Shown: positions 47,215 to 56,472 of the stretch, one piece after another
How the letters are laid out: each line of letters opens with the position of its first letter
Position numbering within the stretch: the first letter of the stretch is position 1
Assembly: GCA_026709415.1 (NCBI GenBank)
Contig: JAPOSZ010000029.1
Coordinates: forward strand, 22,887-86,886
Direction: 5' to 3'
Origin: Flavobacteriaceae bacterium
Lineage (GTDB): Bacteria; Bacteroidota; Bacteroidia; Flavobacteriales; Flavobacteriaceae
DNA length: 64,000 nt
The notes under the pieces: model-generated
The model's database searches: none
What the model saw: the letters and a program-made list of their open reading frames with translations, nothing else
What the model was told of the DNA's origin: nothing
Translations under genes and position numbers: made by a program

Positions 47215-47997
47215 ATGAAACTAACCATTTTGGGCTGTCACTCTTCAACACCAAGGCCTGACTGTTTTAATTCAGCACAGGTTTTGAGTCTAGGTAATAT
47301 TGGGGTTTTAATTGATTGTGGAGAAGGAACACAGATGCAATTGAAAAAAGCGCGAATTCACTTGAAAGACATTGATATTGTTTTGATTTCTCATTTACAT
47401 GGTGATCACTTTTATGGATTGATAGGCTTTTTGACTTCTCATGATCACAATATCCGTAAAAACTCAATTTCTGTTTATGGACCCATAGGACTGAACGAAA
47501 TTATTCAAGCACATCTAAGAGTTACCAATAAATCTTTGTCCTACCCACTGAACATTATTGAATTAGGGCAAACCGAAAGTATTGAGATTATCAAGGACGC
47601 ACAACTAAGTATTAAAACCGTTCCTCTAAAACATCGCATATATACTAATGGATTTCTTATTGAATATACTTACAAAGATTTACATATTCTGTATGCCTAT
47701 TGTAGTGATACAGCCTATGACCCCAAAATTATTCCTATCATTAAAGGGGCCCATTGGCTATATCATGAAGCCACTTTTTTAGATATGCATAGTAGCAAAG
47801 CTGACCAAACTAATCATTCCACAGCCAAACAGGCGGCTTTGATTGCTCTCAAAGCCGGTGTCAAAAAATTGATAATCGGTCATTATTCTGCTAGGTATAA
47901 TAACTATGAAAATCACTTAAAAGAAGCAAGAGAAATATTTGCCAATACAGAATTATCTCAAGATTTAAAAGTTTTTAATCTCAAAGAAATCCTATAG
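47215..47997 (+). CDS. rnz: Ribonuclease Z, shortened form
   Basis: A 260-residue metallo-beta-lactamase-fold tRNA 3' endonuclease. Metal motifs are intact: SHLHGDHFYGL, the Asp in YCSDTAYD, HEATF, NHSTAKQAA and GHYSARY. Family members have about 300-310 residues. Here the strand NGFLIEYTYKDL runs almost straight into YAYCSDTAY, so the segment of about 45 residues that normally lies between them is missing. It may still process tRNA or may have altered substrate binding. Confidence 0.9.
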   Translation: MKLTILGCHSSTPRPDCFNSAQVLSLGNIGVLIDCGEGTQMQLKKARIHLKDIDIVLISHLHGDHFYGLIGFLTSHDHNIRKNSISVYGPIGLNEIIQAHLRVTNKSLSYPLNIIELGQTESIEIIKDAQLSIKTVPLKHRIYTNGFLIEYTYKDLHILYAYCSDTAYDPKIIPIIKGAHWLYHEATFLDMHSSKADQTNHSTAKQAALIALKAGVKKLIIGHYSARYNNYENHLKEAREIFANTELSQDLKVFNLKEIL

Positions 47998-48012
47998 GAA
48001 CCCCTTAATCTA

Positions 48013-48657
48013 ATGAAGAAAGACCTTGGTCAGATCAGAACTCAATATCAAAGTCCACCTCTTTTAGAAAAAGAGGTTTCTCAAAACCCATTGGAAGAGT
48101 TTTCTAAATGGTTTGAACGAGTTTCTGCTGATAAAAAATTAAAAGAACCCAATGCTATGATTTTGTCGACCATCGGATTGGATGGATACCCCAAAAGTCG
48201 CATTGTCTTGTTAAAATTTTATGATACCAACGGATTTGGGTTTTATACGAATTATCAAAGCGATAAAGCAAAAGCCATTTCAAACAATCAAAATGTAAGT
48301 CTGGGTTTTTATTGGCCACATCGATATCAACAAGTCTTAATCAAAGGAAAAGCCAATAAAACGGACTTGGTCACTTCCCAACAATATTTTGAATCCAGAC
48401 CAAAAGGGAGTCAAATCTCCGCCTTGTTATCACACCAAAGTTCAATTGTTGATAATCGATCCGTGTTGGAAAAAAAATTTAAAACTTTGGAAAAGCAATA
48501 TGCCGATAAGTCAGTGCCAAAACCTTCCAACTGGGGGGGCTATCAAGTAATCCCTATAGAATATGAATTTTGGCAGGGACAAAAGAACAGATTGCATGAC
48601 CGACTCCGATATTCCAATAATTCAGGAATTTGGAAAATTGAACGACTGGCCCCTTGA
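48013..48657 (+). CDS. pdxH: Pyridoxamine 5'-phosphate oxidase
   Basis: A 214-residue FMN enzyme converting PNP/PMP to pyridoxal phosphate. Motifs: MILSTIGLDGYPKSRIVLLKFYDTNGFGFYTNYQSDKAKAI, RYQQVLIKGKANK, ESRPKGSQISALLSHQSS, PSNWGGYQVIPIEYEFWQGQKNRLHDRLRY at the C-terminus. Fifteen bp after rnz, and 7 bp before sixA. Confidence 0.96.
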   Translation: MKKDLGQIRTQYQSPPLLEKEVSQNPLEEFSKWFERVSADKKLKEPNAMILSTIGLDGYPKSRIVLLKFYDTNGFGFYTNYQSDKAKAISNNQNVSLGFYWPHRYQQVLIKGKANKTDLVTSQQYFESRPKGSQISALLSHQSSIVDNRSVLEKKFKTLEKQYADKSVPKPSNWGGYQVIPIEYEFWQGQKNRLHDRLRYSNNSGIWKIERLAP

Positions 48658-48664
48658 AGTTAAC

Positions 48665-49159
48665 ATGAAAAAAGTAATATTTCTCAGACATGCCAAATCA
48701 CAGTGGGATTTTGTTCATGGACCAGTCAGCGATCGAGACCGGCCTATCAAAAAGAAAGGAATCTACAGAATGAAGTTACTAATTCAATATTATGATGATT
48801 ATTTTCATCATATAGATAAAGTGTATTGTTCCCCAGCCAAAAGAGCATTGCAAACCGCTAAATTGTTGGTTAAAGGATTTAATTGGGCGTCAGAAATTCT
48901 AGAAGTTAAAGAAGAATTATATAATTTTTCAGATGAGCCTGTTTTAGAGTTTATCTCGCGATTAGATGATCAATTGAATACGGTGGTTTTGGTCGGACAT
49001 AACCCTGCTTTTGAATCATGCATCAATCAATTGGGAAATACAGACTTTGATCACTTGCCAACAGCGAGTTTTGGCATGATTTCTTTTAAAGAAAATTCGT
49101 GGAAAAAAATCCAGAATGGTTCTGTTGTTTTGTGTCTTCCCGGAGAAAGAGAAGGATGA
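48665..49159 (+). CDS. sixA: SixA-type phosphohistidine phosphatase
   Basis: A 164-residue histidine-phosphatase-fold protein. The ATG at 48665 gives MKKVIFLRHAKSQWDF with the RHA/G catalytic motif; RPIKKKG, CSPAKRALQTAKLL and VVLVGHNPAFE follow. SixA dephosphorylates His residues of signalling proteins. It overlaps ppk by 4 bp (ATGA), and ppx follows, so all three act in phosphate chemistry. Confidence 0.92.
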   Translation: MKKVIFLRHAKSQWDFVHGPVSDRDRPIKKKGIYRMKLLIQYYDDYFHHIDKVYCSPAKRALQTAKLLVKGFNWASEILEVKEELYNFSDEPVLEFISRLDDQLNTVVLVGHNPAFESCINQLGNTDFDHLPTASFGMISFKENSWKKIQNGSVVLCLPGEREG

Positions 49160-51237
49160 ACAAAAAATATATCTATCGTGATTTAAGTTGGTTGGATTTC
49201 AATGCTCGAGTGCTTCAAGAAGCTGAAGATGAATCTGTCCCATTACTTGAGCGATTGAGGTTTGTAGGTATATTTTCCAATAACCTAGATGAGTTTTTCC
49301 AAGTTCGTTATGCTACTTTAAAACACATATCTCTTTCAGATAAGTCTAATCATCGATTATTCGATGGATTTTTGATTTCAGATTTATTATCGATGATTAC
49401 CGATAAGGTAATTTCTCTACAACAAAAAAGTGCTGAAGCCTTAGAAAAAATTCAAAGGGAATTAGCACGGCAAAACATACATTTTGTCGATGAAACTGGT
49501 GTTTCTCCTAAACAAGAAAAATTTCTTAAAAACTACTTTTTAAAGAAAGTCAACAACTTGCTTTCGATTTTGTTTTTAACAGATTCAACTCCTGAAAACC
49601 CTACTAATAGCAATATCCTTTTAGCTGTAAAAATCATAACTCAATCAGAAAACCTTAATTCGAATCAATCTCAATATGCATTGATTGAAATACCCAAAGA
49701 AGTTGACCGATTTGTTGTTTTACCTAAAGAACGGGGAAGTGATCAACGAAGTGTCATTTTAATTGATGATGTAATCAGATTGAATTTAAATTTACTTTTC
49801 CATCCTTTTAATTGCATCGATATAGAAGCACATATGATCAAAGTCACTAGAGATGCCATTTTAGATCTTGAAGATGATTTTTCAAAAAGTTATGCAGAAA
49901 AGATTAAATCCAGTGTTGAAGAAAGGATCTTAGCTGAACCGGTTCGTTTGGTTTACGATCAAAATATTTCAAGTGATACGTTAGATATTATCAAACAAAA
50001 GTTAGGTGTCAATAAATACGATGGTCATATTCCTGGTGGACGATACCACAACCGTAGTGATTATTTAAACTTTCCCTCTTTGGGAAGAAAAGATCTTCAA
50101 TACAAAGTTCTTGAACCTTTAAATGTCCCAAATTTATCTTTAGAACGTAGCTTGTTAGCGGCCATAAAAAAAAGGGATTATTTGGTCCATACACCCTTTC
50201 AAAATTTTAATTATGTTGTGAAATTGTTGCAAGAGGCGGCTCTAGATCCCACGGTAAAGACCATCAAAATAACCATCTATCGATTATCTAAAATTTCTAA
50301 TGTAGTTCGTGCACTTATCAATGCGGCCCGTAATGGGAAAAAAGTTTTGGCCCAAATTGAACTTCAAGCTCGATTTGATGAGAGTAATAACCTCATCCAT
50401 GCTCGTGCGCTTGAGGATTCTGGAGTTGAACTTATTTTTGGAATCTCGGGATTAAAAGTTCATGCTAAAATTTGCCTAATTGAAAGGTTAGAGAACGATA
50501 AAGTAAAGCGTTATGGTTTTATTTCAACTGGTAATTTCAACGAAGGGGCTTCTCGGGTCTATACAGATTATTCTTTGTTGACCTCCAATCAAGAAATTTT
50601 AAAAGATATAGGAAAAGTGTTTGATTTTCTTAAAAGTCCCTATATGAGATACAAGTTTAAACACATTGTGGTATCACCAAACCATACTTTCAATACGTTT
50701 AAAAAGTTAATGAACCAAGAAATCAAAAACCATAAAAAAGGACTGCCTTCAGGGATTCGTATAAAAGTCAACAGTCTTTCTAATCGTTTGATTATCAATC
50801 AACTATACAAAGCGAGTCAACATAAAGTCCAAGTCGATTTAATTGTCAGAGGAATTTGTTGTTTGGTTCCAAAAATTAAAGGAAAGAGTGAAAATATAGA
50901 AATTATTAGTATTGTGGATCGATTTTTGGAACATTCAAGAGTTTATATTTTTACCAACGCAGGGGATCCTAAAGTGTTTATTTCTTCAGGCGATTTGATG
51001 ACTAGAAACCTTCATAGTAGAGTAGAAGTTACGGTTCCAATTTATAGCCAAGAACTAAAAAACCAGATCATTGATACTTTTGAAATTTATTGGAATGACA
51101 AATTAAAAGCCCGACTAATCAATCAAGAACCGCAAAATAAGTTTAGAATTTCTGAGCAAAAAAATCAGCAAGGATCACAACTTGAAGTCTATAAATATTT
51201 AAAACTACAGTCAGAATCTTTGGTTCGTGAGAATTGA
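49156..51237 (+). CDS. ppk: Polyphosphate kinase 1
   Basis: A 693-residue PPK1 from the ATG at 49156 that makes polyphosphate from ATP. N-terminal RDLSWLDFNARVLQEAEDES and FVGIFSNNLDEFFQVR; middle TPFQNFNYVVKLLQEAALDP and IKITIYRL; the phospho-His region GLKVHAKICLIER; FISTGNFNEGASRVYTDYSL; C-terminal SSGDLMTRNLHSRVE. Length normal. The start overlaps sixA and the stop overlaps ppx. Confidence 0.96.
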   Translation: MNKKYIYRDLSWLDFNARVLQEAEDESVPLLERLRFVGIFSNNLDEFFQVRYATLKHISLSDKSNHRLFDGFLISDLLSMITDKVISLQQKSAEALEKIQRELARQNIHFVDETGVSPKQEKFLKNYFLKKVNNLLSILFLTDSTPENPTNSNILLAVKIITQSENLNSNQSQYALIEIPKEVDRFVVLPKERGSDQRSVILIDDVIRLNLNLLFHPFNCIDIEAHMIKVTRDAILDLEDDFSKSYAEKIKSSVEERILAEPVRLVYDQNISSDTLDIIKQKLGVNKYDGHIPGGRYHNRSDYLNFPSLGRKDLQYKVLEPLNVPNLSLERSLLAAIKKRDYLVHTPFQNFNYVVKLLQEAALDPTVKTIKITIYRLSKISNVVRALINAARNGKKVLAQIELQARFDESNNLIHARALEDSGVELIFGISGLKVHAKICLIERLENDKVKRYGFISTGNFNEGASRVYTDYSLLTSNQEILKDIGKVFDFLKSPYMRYKFKHIVVSPNHTFNTFKKLMNQEIKNHKKGLPSGIRIKVNSLSNRLIINQLYKASQHKVQVDLIVRGICCLVPKIKGKSENIEIISIVDRFLEHSRVYIFTNAGDPKVFISSGDLMTRNLHSRVEVTVPIYSQELKNQIIDTFEIYWNDKLKARLINQEPQNKFRISEQKNQQGSQLEVYKYLKLQSESLVREN

Positions 51238-52138
51238 AAAGTTTGCAGCAATAGACATTGGATCTAATGCTGTTCGTATTCTGATTGCCAATGTGATCAA
51301 TCGTAAAGGACATTACACATACCAAAAAAATGCGTTGGTTCGAGTTCCTATTCGATTAGGTGAAGATGCATTTGTATTGAGCGAAATCTCTCATTACAAT
51401 TTCCAGCGCCTAGTGAAAGCCATGAAGGCTTTTGATTTATTAATGCAGGTTCATGAAGTCAAAAAGTATGCAGCCTATGCCACTTCGGCCTTGAGATCTG
51501 TGGAAAATAAGGATGAAATTATTGAAAAAGTACTCGAAGAATCGGGGATTCAAATTGAAATAATTTCTGGCAAAAAAGAAGCAGAAGTCATTTCTAGAAC
51601 TTCGTTTTCAAACTTCATTGATCGACAAAAGATTTATTTGTATGTTGATGTCGGCGGTGGAAGCACAGAAATATCATTGTATAAAAATGGAAAGATTTCG
51701 GTTTCTAAATCATTTAAAATTGGGACCGTTCGATTGATTAATCATTTGGTAGACAAAGAGCTATGGGATAAAATGAAAACATGGATTAAAACCCATACCA
51801 GTAAATACAAAAAAGTGAATTTATTAGGGACTGGGGGCAATATTAATAAACTACATAAGCTAGCCAACCTACCTGAATCCAAACCACTTTCCTATCTCAA
51901 GTTATATTCCTTTTACCAAGAATTAAATCGGTTGAGTTATACCCAACGTATTATTAAATATCGATTAAATCCAGACCGTTCGGATGTTATTATACCGGCC
52001 ATGCAGATTTATATGAATGTATTGAACTGGTCAAAAGCCAAGGCGATTTTTGTACCTAAAACGGGTTTGGCCGACGGTATGATTAAAGAATTGATTTTCG
52101 ATGACAAAAAAAATCACTCTAATTTAAATTCATCATAG
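51227..52138 (+). CDS. ppx: Exopolyphosphatase / GppA-type phosphatase
   Basis: A 303-residue ASKHA-fold phosphatase with motifs AAIDIGSNAVRILI, YATSALRSVENKDE, ISGKKEAEVI, YVDVGGGSTEISLY and LLGTGGNINKL. It is the short form without the C-terminal HD-like domain. The GTG start overlaps the ppk stop by 11 bp, pairing polyP synthesis with its breakdown (or ppGpp metabolism). Its 3' end overlaps convergent dnaX by 25 bp. Confidence 0.93.
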   Translation: MRIEKFAAIDIGSNAVRILIANVINRKGHYTYQKNALVRVPIRLGEDAFVLSEISHYNFQRLVKAMKAFDLLMQVHEVKKYAAYATSALRSVENKDEIIEKVLEESGIQIEIISGKKEAEVISRTSFSNFIDRQKIYLYVDVGGGSTEISLYKNGKISVSKSFKIGTVRLINHLVDKELWDKMKTWIKTHTSKYKKVNLLGTGGNINKLHKLANLPESKPLSYLKLYSFYQELNRLSYTQRIIKYRLNPDRSDVIIPAMQIYMNVLNWSKAKAIFVPKTGLADGMIKELIFDDKKNHSNLNSS

Positions 52139-53922
52139 AGTGTTTTAAAAACGGGATTTATTTTAAAGTATTCCTGAACTATTTCACTTTTAGACATTCT
52201 TTTTTCGTTTTGAGGGCTGTCATCTATACTCGAAGAAATATGGATTGAATCGTTTTCAAAATAATTATTCAAAGCCCTTAATAATGGAGATTGTAAGGCA
52301 TGAAATTTGCCTAGAATAAAACTGGAATTAGCTTTAAAAATGATTTGATTTTTTTTGCCGATATCATACTTACCCATAGACAAATATTTAAAACTAAATT
52401 TTTCACTCTCTACTTCAATTTCAGACTTCAAATCAGCGAAAAATTGATTCAAATAATCTATGGACAAGCTTTGTCCTTTGCCACGATATTTTGGTTGACT
52501 AAGCGCATCAAAAGCAGATGTTTTTGAATTAACGACCGTTTCTGCTTTTTTATGGTCTAGGTTTTGGGCGTTTTCGAATGGAGGATTGACGTTTAATTCG
52601 GCAGTCTTAGTATCATTTTCAGTTAGAGTTGAAGCTTTTTTTGGTGGTTGGTTAGAACTAGTATTTGTGATTGAACTTATTTTCTGAGTTTCATGAGGGT
52701 TTTCAGCTTCTTCTGTTTTATCACTTATTTGATTATTGCTTGGATCCGTTTGAGGGAGATCCACGACTTGCGAAGAATGTTGAGTGTTGGTTTGATGTAT
52801 GGTGTTTTTTTCTAATTGATTTTGTTTTTTTATAGATTCAACTGGAATAATTTCTAGACTTTTTTTTTCATAGTAGTTTAAAGAGGCCAACTGCAGTAAA
52901 CACAATTCAACATGGACTTGCTTGTTGTGGCTATCTTTGAATTTGATTTCATATTGATGAACTAGTTCTAAACAATCAATCAACCAAGTGACTTTCATGC
53001 ATTGGGTCTGTTGTTGATAGAGAGTGATAATGTTTTTCCCAAAATCGAGTAATTCGGCTGTGTCGGAATTTTTAATCATCAATAAATTTCGAAAATGTTG
53101 GCTTAGACCCAATAAAAACTCGTGATTATCTAACCCGTTGAAAAACAGTTTATTATACTGAAGAATTAAACTAGATAAATTATGGCTTTGAATTTTATTG
53201 ATGATTTCTAGATAACTTTCAGTATCCAGAATATTAAGATTTTCTGAAACTAATTTAGTCGTCAATTGACCATTTGTAAAACTGATCATTCGATCCAATG
53301 TTGACAGAGCATCACGCATCGCACCGTCCGCTTTTTGGGCAATTAAATACAAGGCATCTTCTTGATAGTTCAGTTGTTTTTCAATGACGATTTTAGTGAG
53401 AAATTCAACAATATGTTTAACTGATATACGCTTAAAATCATAGACTTGACATCGGGAGAGTATGGTTGGAATGATTTTATTTTTTTCAGTGGTTGCCAGA
53501 ATAAAAATCACATTTTCTGGCGGTTCTTCTAATGTTTTTAAAAAGGCATTAAAGGCTTGGGTACTGAGCATATGAGCCTCGTCAATAATATAAATTTTAT
53601 GAGTGCCCGTCTGTGGTGGTATTCTGACTTGCTCATTGAGCCTACGAATATCTTCAACGGAATTATTTGAAGCGGCATCGAGTTCAAAAATATTGAATGA
53701 AAAATCATCATCCGATAGTGCCATACTATTGTTGATGGCTTTTGCTAATATCCGGGCACAACTTGTCTTACCAACCCCACGAGGGCCACAAAACAATAGA
53801 GCTTTTGGCATCTGATTGGTATCAAGGGCATTTTGAAGTGTTCGGGTAACAAATTCTTGACCCACTACATCTTCAAATTTTTTTGGTCGGTATTTTAAAG
53901 CCGAAACAATAAATCTTTCCAC
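52114..53922 (-). CDS. dnaX: DNA polymerase III subunit gamma/tau
   Basis: A 602-residue clamp-loader ATPase. Walker A FCGPRGVGKTSCARILAKAI, DELDAASNNSVEDIR-like region, Walker B IYIIDEAHMLS, sensor 1 IFILATTEKNKIIPTILSRC and sensor 2 GAMRDALS. The four-Cys zinc module normally between Walker A and ELDAASNN is missing. Domain III ends near residue 350; a Thr/Ser/Gln-rich linker (370-480) and a C-terminal tau domain follow. An A9 run at codons 352-355 could give a short gamma form. The GTG start gives the standard N-terminus. Confidence 0.95.
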   Translation of the reverse strand: MERFIVSALKYRPKKFEDVVGQEFVTRTLQNALDTNQMPKALLFCGPRGVGKTSCARILAKAINNSMALSDDDFSFNIFELDAASNNSVEDIRRLNEQVRIPPQTGTHKIYIIDEAHMLSTQAFNAFLKTLEEPPENVIFILATTEKNKIIPTILSRCQVYDFKRISVKHIVEFLTKIVIEKQLNYQEDALYLIAQKADGAMRDALSTLDRMISFTNGQLTTKLVSENLNILDTESYLEIINKIQSHNLSSLILQYNKLFFNGLDNHEFLLGLSQHFRNLLMIKNSDTAELLDFGKNIITLYQQQTQCMKVTWLIDCLELVHQYEIKFKDSHNKQVHVELCLLQLASLNYYEKKSLEIIPVESIKKQNQLEKNTIHQTNTQHSSQVVDLPQTDPSNNQISDKTEEAENPHETQKISSITNTSSNQPPKKASTLTENDTKTAELNVNPPFENAQNLDHKKAETVVNSKTSAFDALSQPKYRGKGQSLSIDYLNQFFADLKSEIEVESEKFSFKYLSMGKYDIGKKNQIIFKANSSFILGKFHALQSPLLRALNNYFENDSIHISSSIDDSPQNEKRMSKSEIVQEYFKINPVFKTLYDEFKLE

Positions 53923-54011
53923 TAAAGCAAAATTAAAAAGTTGATTTTTATTTGATCAAACATTTTGTTTTTTAAAATCTAATTGATAACGTTTAATTTG
54001 ATGTAATTTAG

Positions 54012-54304
54012 CGATAGGCAGACTAATCTACCACCCAATTTTGGGAGGAAAGTCCGGACACCATAGAGAAGCATAGCGGGTAACCCCCGTCACTTAGAAT
54101 TTCTAAGGAGGACCAGTGCAACAGAAAGAATGTACAATTTGGTTGTAGTGAAATCAGGTAAACTCTATGCGGTGCAACATCAAGTATACTCACAATAGAG
54201 GATTTCTCGTCCGATGTGAGAGGGTGGATGGCTTGAGTTCGCCAGTAATGGCGTTCCTAGATAAATGGTAGATCTCGACAGAATCCGGCTTATCGGTCTG
54301 CCTT
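54012..54304 (+). ncRNA. rnpB: RNase P RNA (type A)
   Basis: Conserved core elements in order: GAGGAAAGTCCGGAC (54045-54059), the AACAGAAA segment (about 54119-54126), GAGGGTGGATGG, and the 3' conserved CAGAATCCGGCTTATCGG. The ends pair: AGGCAGAC at 54016-54023 with GTCTGCCT at 54296-54303 (helix P1), followed by a T-run acting as terminator. About 293 nt. The 3' end overlaps the last codons of the convergent rsmD. Confidence 0.95.
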
Positions 54305-54850
54305 TTTTCTAAAGAAACTAATCCGCGAATTCCCATATTGTCTTGATTCCATGAACCAATCTATATGGGAAAGTTCGGTTTCAACATGATGTTCTATGAT
54401 TAAGATTCCGCCATGATTCAATAATCTCATTCTATCAATGCGTATAATCAATTGATGGTAAGACTTTTCTGTATAATTATAAGGGGGATCAGCAAAAATA
54501 ATATCGAATTTTTTAGTACACACTTCAATAAAGTCAAAACAGTTCATTTGGACAACTTGAATTGACAAATCCAATAATTGGCGTGTTTGTTCGATGAATT
54601 TGATTGCCAAATAATGTTGATCAACGGATGTTATTTGTTTGGTTCCTCGAGAAGCAAATTCATAACTGATATTGCCGGTGCCAGAAAAAAGATCCAATAC
54701 CGAAATGGAATTCAAATCGTATTGAACTGTAATGATATTAAAAAGGGCTTCTTTAAGTCGGTCCGAAGTAGGGATATTTCCTATCTTATGGGGAGCTTTA
54801 ATTTTTCTGCCCTTGTGTACGCCAGAAACGATTCGTATCACTTTAGACAA
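54290..54850 (-). CDS. rsmD: 16S rRNA (guanine966-N2)-methyltransferase
   Basis: A 186-residue Rossmann methyltransferase. N-terminal IVSGVHKGRKIKAP and SDRLKEALFNII, SAM loop VLDLFSGTGNISYEFASRG, catalytic FADPPYNY (DPPY) and ILIIEHH. It overlaps the DUF3822 gene by 8 bp. Its last five codons overlap the rnpB P1 helix region on the other strand. Confidence 0.93.
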   Translation of the reverse strand: MSKVIRIVSGVHKGRKIKAPHKIGNIPTSDRLKEALFNIITVQYDLNSISVLDLFSGTGNISYEFASRGTKQITSVDQHYLAIKFIEQTRQLLDLSIQVVQMNCFDFIEVCTKKFDIIFADPPYNYTEKSYHQLIIRIDRMRLLNHGGILIIEHHVETELSHIDWFMESRQYGNSRISFFRKKADR

Positions 54851-55589
54851 ATAATTTCCATGGATAATGGGAATTATCTTTTTTCTGTTGTGAATTATTT
54901 AAATCATTGAAATATTTTAGCTTAAAGCTCTCAGATAGTTTCTTATAGCAAGTATTGTATTGGTTGAATTTTCCCAACGGAATTAGATCAGAATCTGATG
55001 GTTTTATATGGTTAGCCTCAATAAAGCAAAGTAAATAATATATTAATTCATCTTCATTTTCATAATCGAATCGGTTTGCTCTTTTAAATTTATTTTCCTG
55101 AAAATGAAAGATGTCAAAAAATTGTTTGTGCAATAAGAGGACTATTTTTTGATTTTTTTTAAAGCTTTGTCGGTTTTGAAATAAGTAGTTTAAAACACAA
55201 TTCCAAGCATGCTCAATGGTTAATTCTATTCCTTCTTTCTTTTTTATTTCATTGATTGATTCTCTGTAATAAAAAACATTCACTAGGGATTGGGAATCTA
55301 ATATTTGATGGTTATAGGAGAAAGATTGGGGTGGGGTACAATAATTTTCTATAAATGATAAAGCGATTTCCTTTTTAAAATAGTTTTTTGGAACAAATAC
55401 TGATGGGTATTCAAAACATATACAGTCAATCAATCGCGATGAAGCACTCTCTTTTGGAAGATACTCATCAACTAAAGCGGAGAAGTTCTGGTAATCATTT
55501 TTAGAAAAAGTGGTTATTATATTTTCCTTACAAAATGAAAACCCTTCCAAAAAGCAATGGATGGATAATTTTTGAGACTTTGAAGTCAA
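54843..55589 (-). CDS. DUF3822 family protein
   Basis: A 248-residue protein recognised mainly by context and pattern as DUF3822, a Bacteroidota family found directly before rsmD. Visible segments: LSIHCFLEGFSFCK, an FEYPSVFVPKNYF core (residues about 59-72), a central all-alpha/beta region and a hydrophobic VLLLHKQFFDIFHFQEN strand. ASKHA-like fold predicted for the family; function unknown. Overlaps rsmD by 8 bp. Confidence 0.8.
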   Translation of the reverse strand: MTSKSQKLSIHCFLEGFSFCKENIITTFSKNDYQNFSALVDEYLPKESASSRLIDCICFEYPSVFVPKNYFKKEIALSFIENYCTPPQSFSYNHQILDSQSLVNVFYYRESINEIKKKEGIELTIEHAWNCVLNYLFQNRQSFKKNQKIVLLLHKQFFDIFHFQENKFKRANRFDYENEDELIYYLLCFIEANHIKPSDSDLIPLGKFNQYNTCYKKLSESFKLKYFNDLNNSQQKKDNSHYPWKLFV

Positions 55590-55594
55590 TTCAA

Positions 55595-56254
55595 CTATTC
55601 TCTTTCAGCATCAAAAATCGTGGGCCAATTTCCATTAGTACTTACATCAGAAAGCGAACCTAATATGATCTCGGGACCATTAACGCCATCAACTGAAACC
55701 AATTCCTCTTCTTGAGCCAAAAAGCGTTTATTTTGATCGTGGAGAATAATCTTTTTAGGAACTTTTACTTCAAAAACAGGCACTTTAAAACCATTTTTAT
55801 CAATGATTTTAGCTTCTAGTTCAAATTCTTCATCAACTCCCTTTATTGGAATTTTAGCTATATCCTTATACCTCAAGTCATTTCCAAACAAGGAATCTCT
55901 TACTGAAATAAAACCGAGCGTATCGATGATTACAATTTCTTGTAACATGTCGATTTGATAGATTGGGTTGTAAGCATAGTATGAAGAATCTCTTTGTTGT
56001 GTTATTGTGAAAATGCCTTCATCGACAAAAGAAACCAGACTATCAAAATTATTAGCAAATTGGCCTTTAACATCTTTATGGGCAATTTGTGCAATCCGAA
56101 TATCTTTTAGACGGTCGATAACAACAGCATATCGATCATTTTTGATTTTATTAAATCGTATAGGATCATTAATGGAATGATAAATTCTTGTTGTAAAGAA
56201 AATTGCCAACCCCCACAGTACTACGAGGCTGATTACTTTTGTTCTTTTACTCAT
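55595..56254 (-). CDS. Membrane-anchored periplasmic protein, unknown function
   Basis: A 219-residue protein from the ATG at 56254. A single N-terminal TM helix (residues 6-22, VISLVVLWGLAIFF) anchors a periplasmic domain with IRIAQIAHKDVKGQFANNFDSLVSFV, a pattern reminiscent of pseudopilin-like domains that follow an N-terminal helix, then beta-rich sequence. Conserved-looking but not named. Five bp before the DUF3822 gene, so they share a transcript with rsmD. Confidence 0.75.
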   Translation of the reverse strand: MSKRTKVISLVVLWGLAIFFTTRIYHSINDPIRFNKIKNDRYAVVIDRLKDIRIAQIAHKDVKGQFANNFDSLVSFVDEGIFTITQQRDSSYYAYNPIYQIDMLQEIVIIDTLGFISVRDSLFGNDLRYKDIAKIPIKGVDEEFELEAKIIDKNGFKVPVFEVKVPKKIILHDQNKRFLAQEEELVSVDGVNGPEIILGSLSDVSTNGNWPTIFDAERE

Positions 56255-56472
56255 GTAGTATAAAATTTTCGATGTTAACAAATTTACATTTCTTTAATTA
56301 AATTTTTATTTACAGAATATTTAAAAATTTATTATGTCTAGTAGCAAAAGTCCAAATCAAAAATATTTCATAGATTCAAGCATTGGTAATAAGGAATTGA
56401 AATGCATTCATCGCCAAAAGCAGACTTTTAGTTTAAAGTACATCGTATGACTGACGTATTCTTCATATTAAA

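Noticed and set aside
48563..48664. Upstream extension of sixA into pdxH
   Set aside because: The histidine phosphatase family begins at MKKVIFLRHA (48665); the earlier codons overlap pdxH.
50009..50194. Minus-strand frame within ppk
   Set aside because: Shadow of the strongly supported polyphosphate kinase gene.
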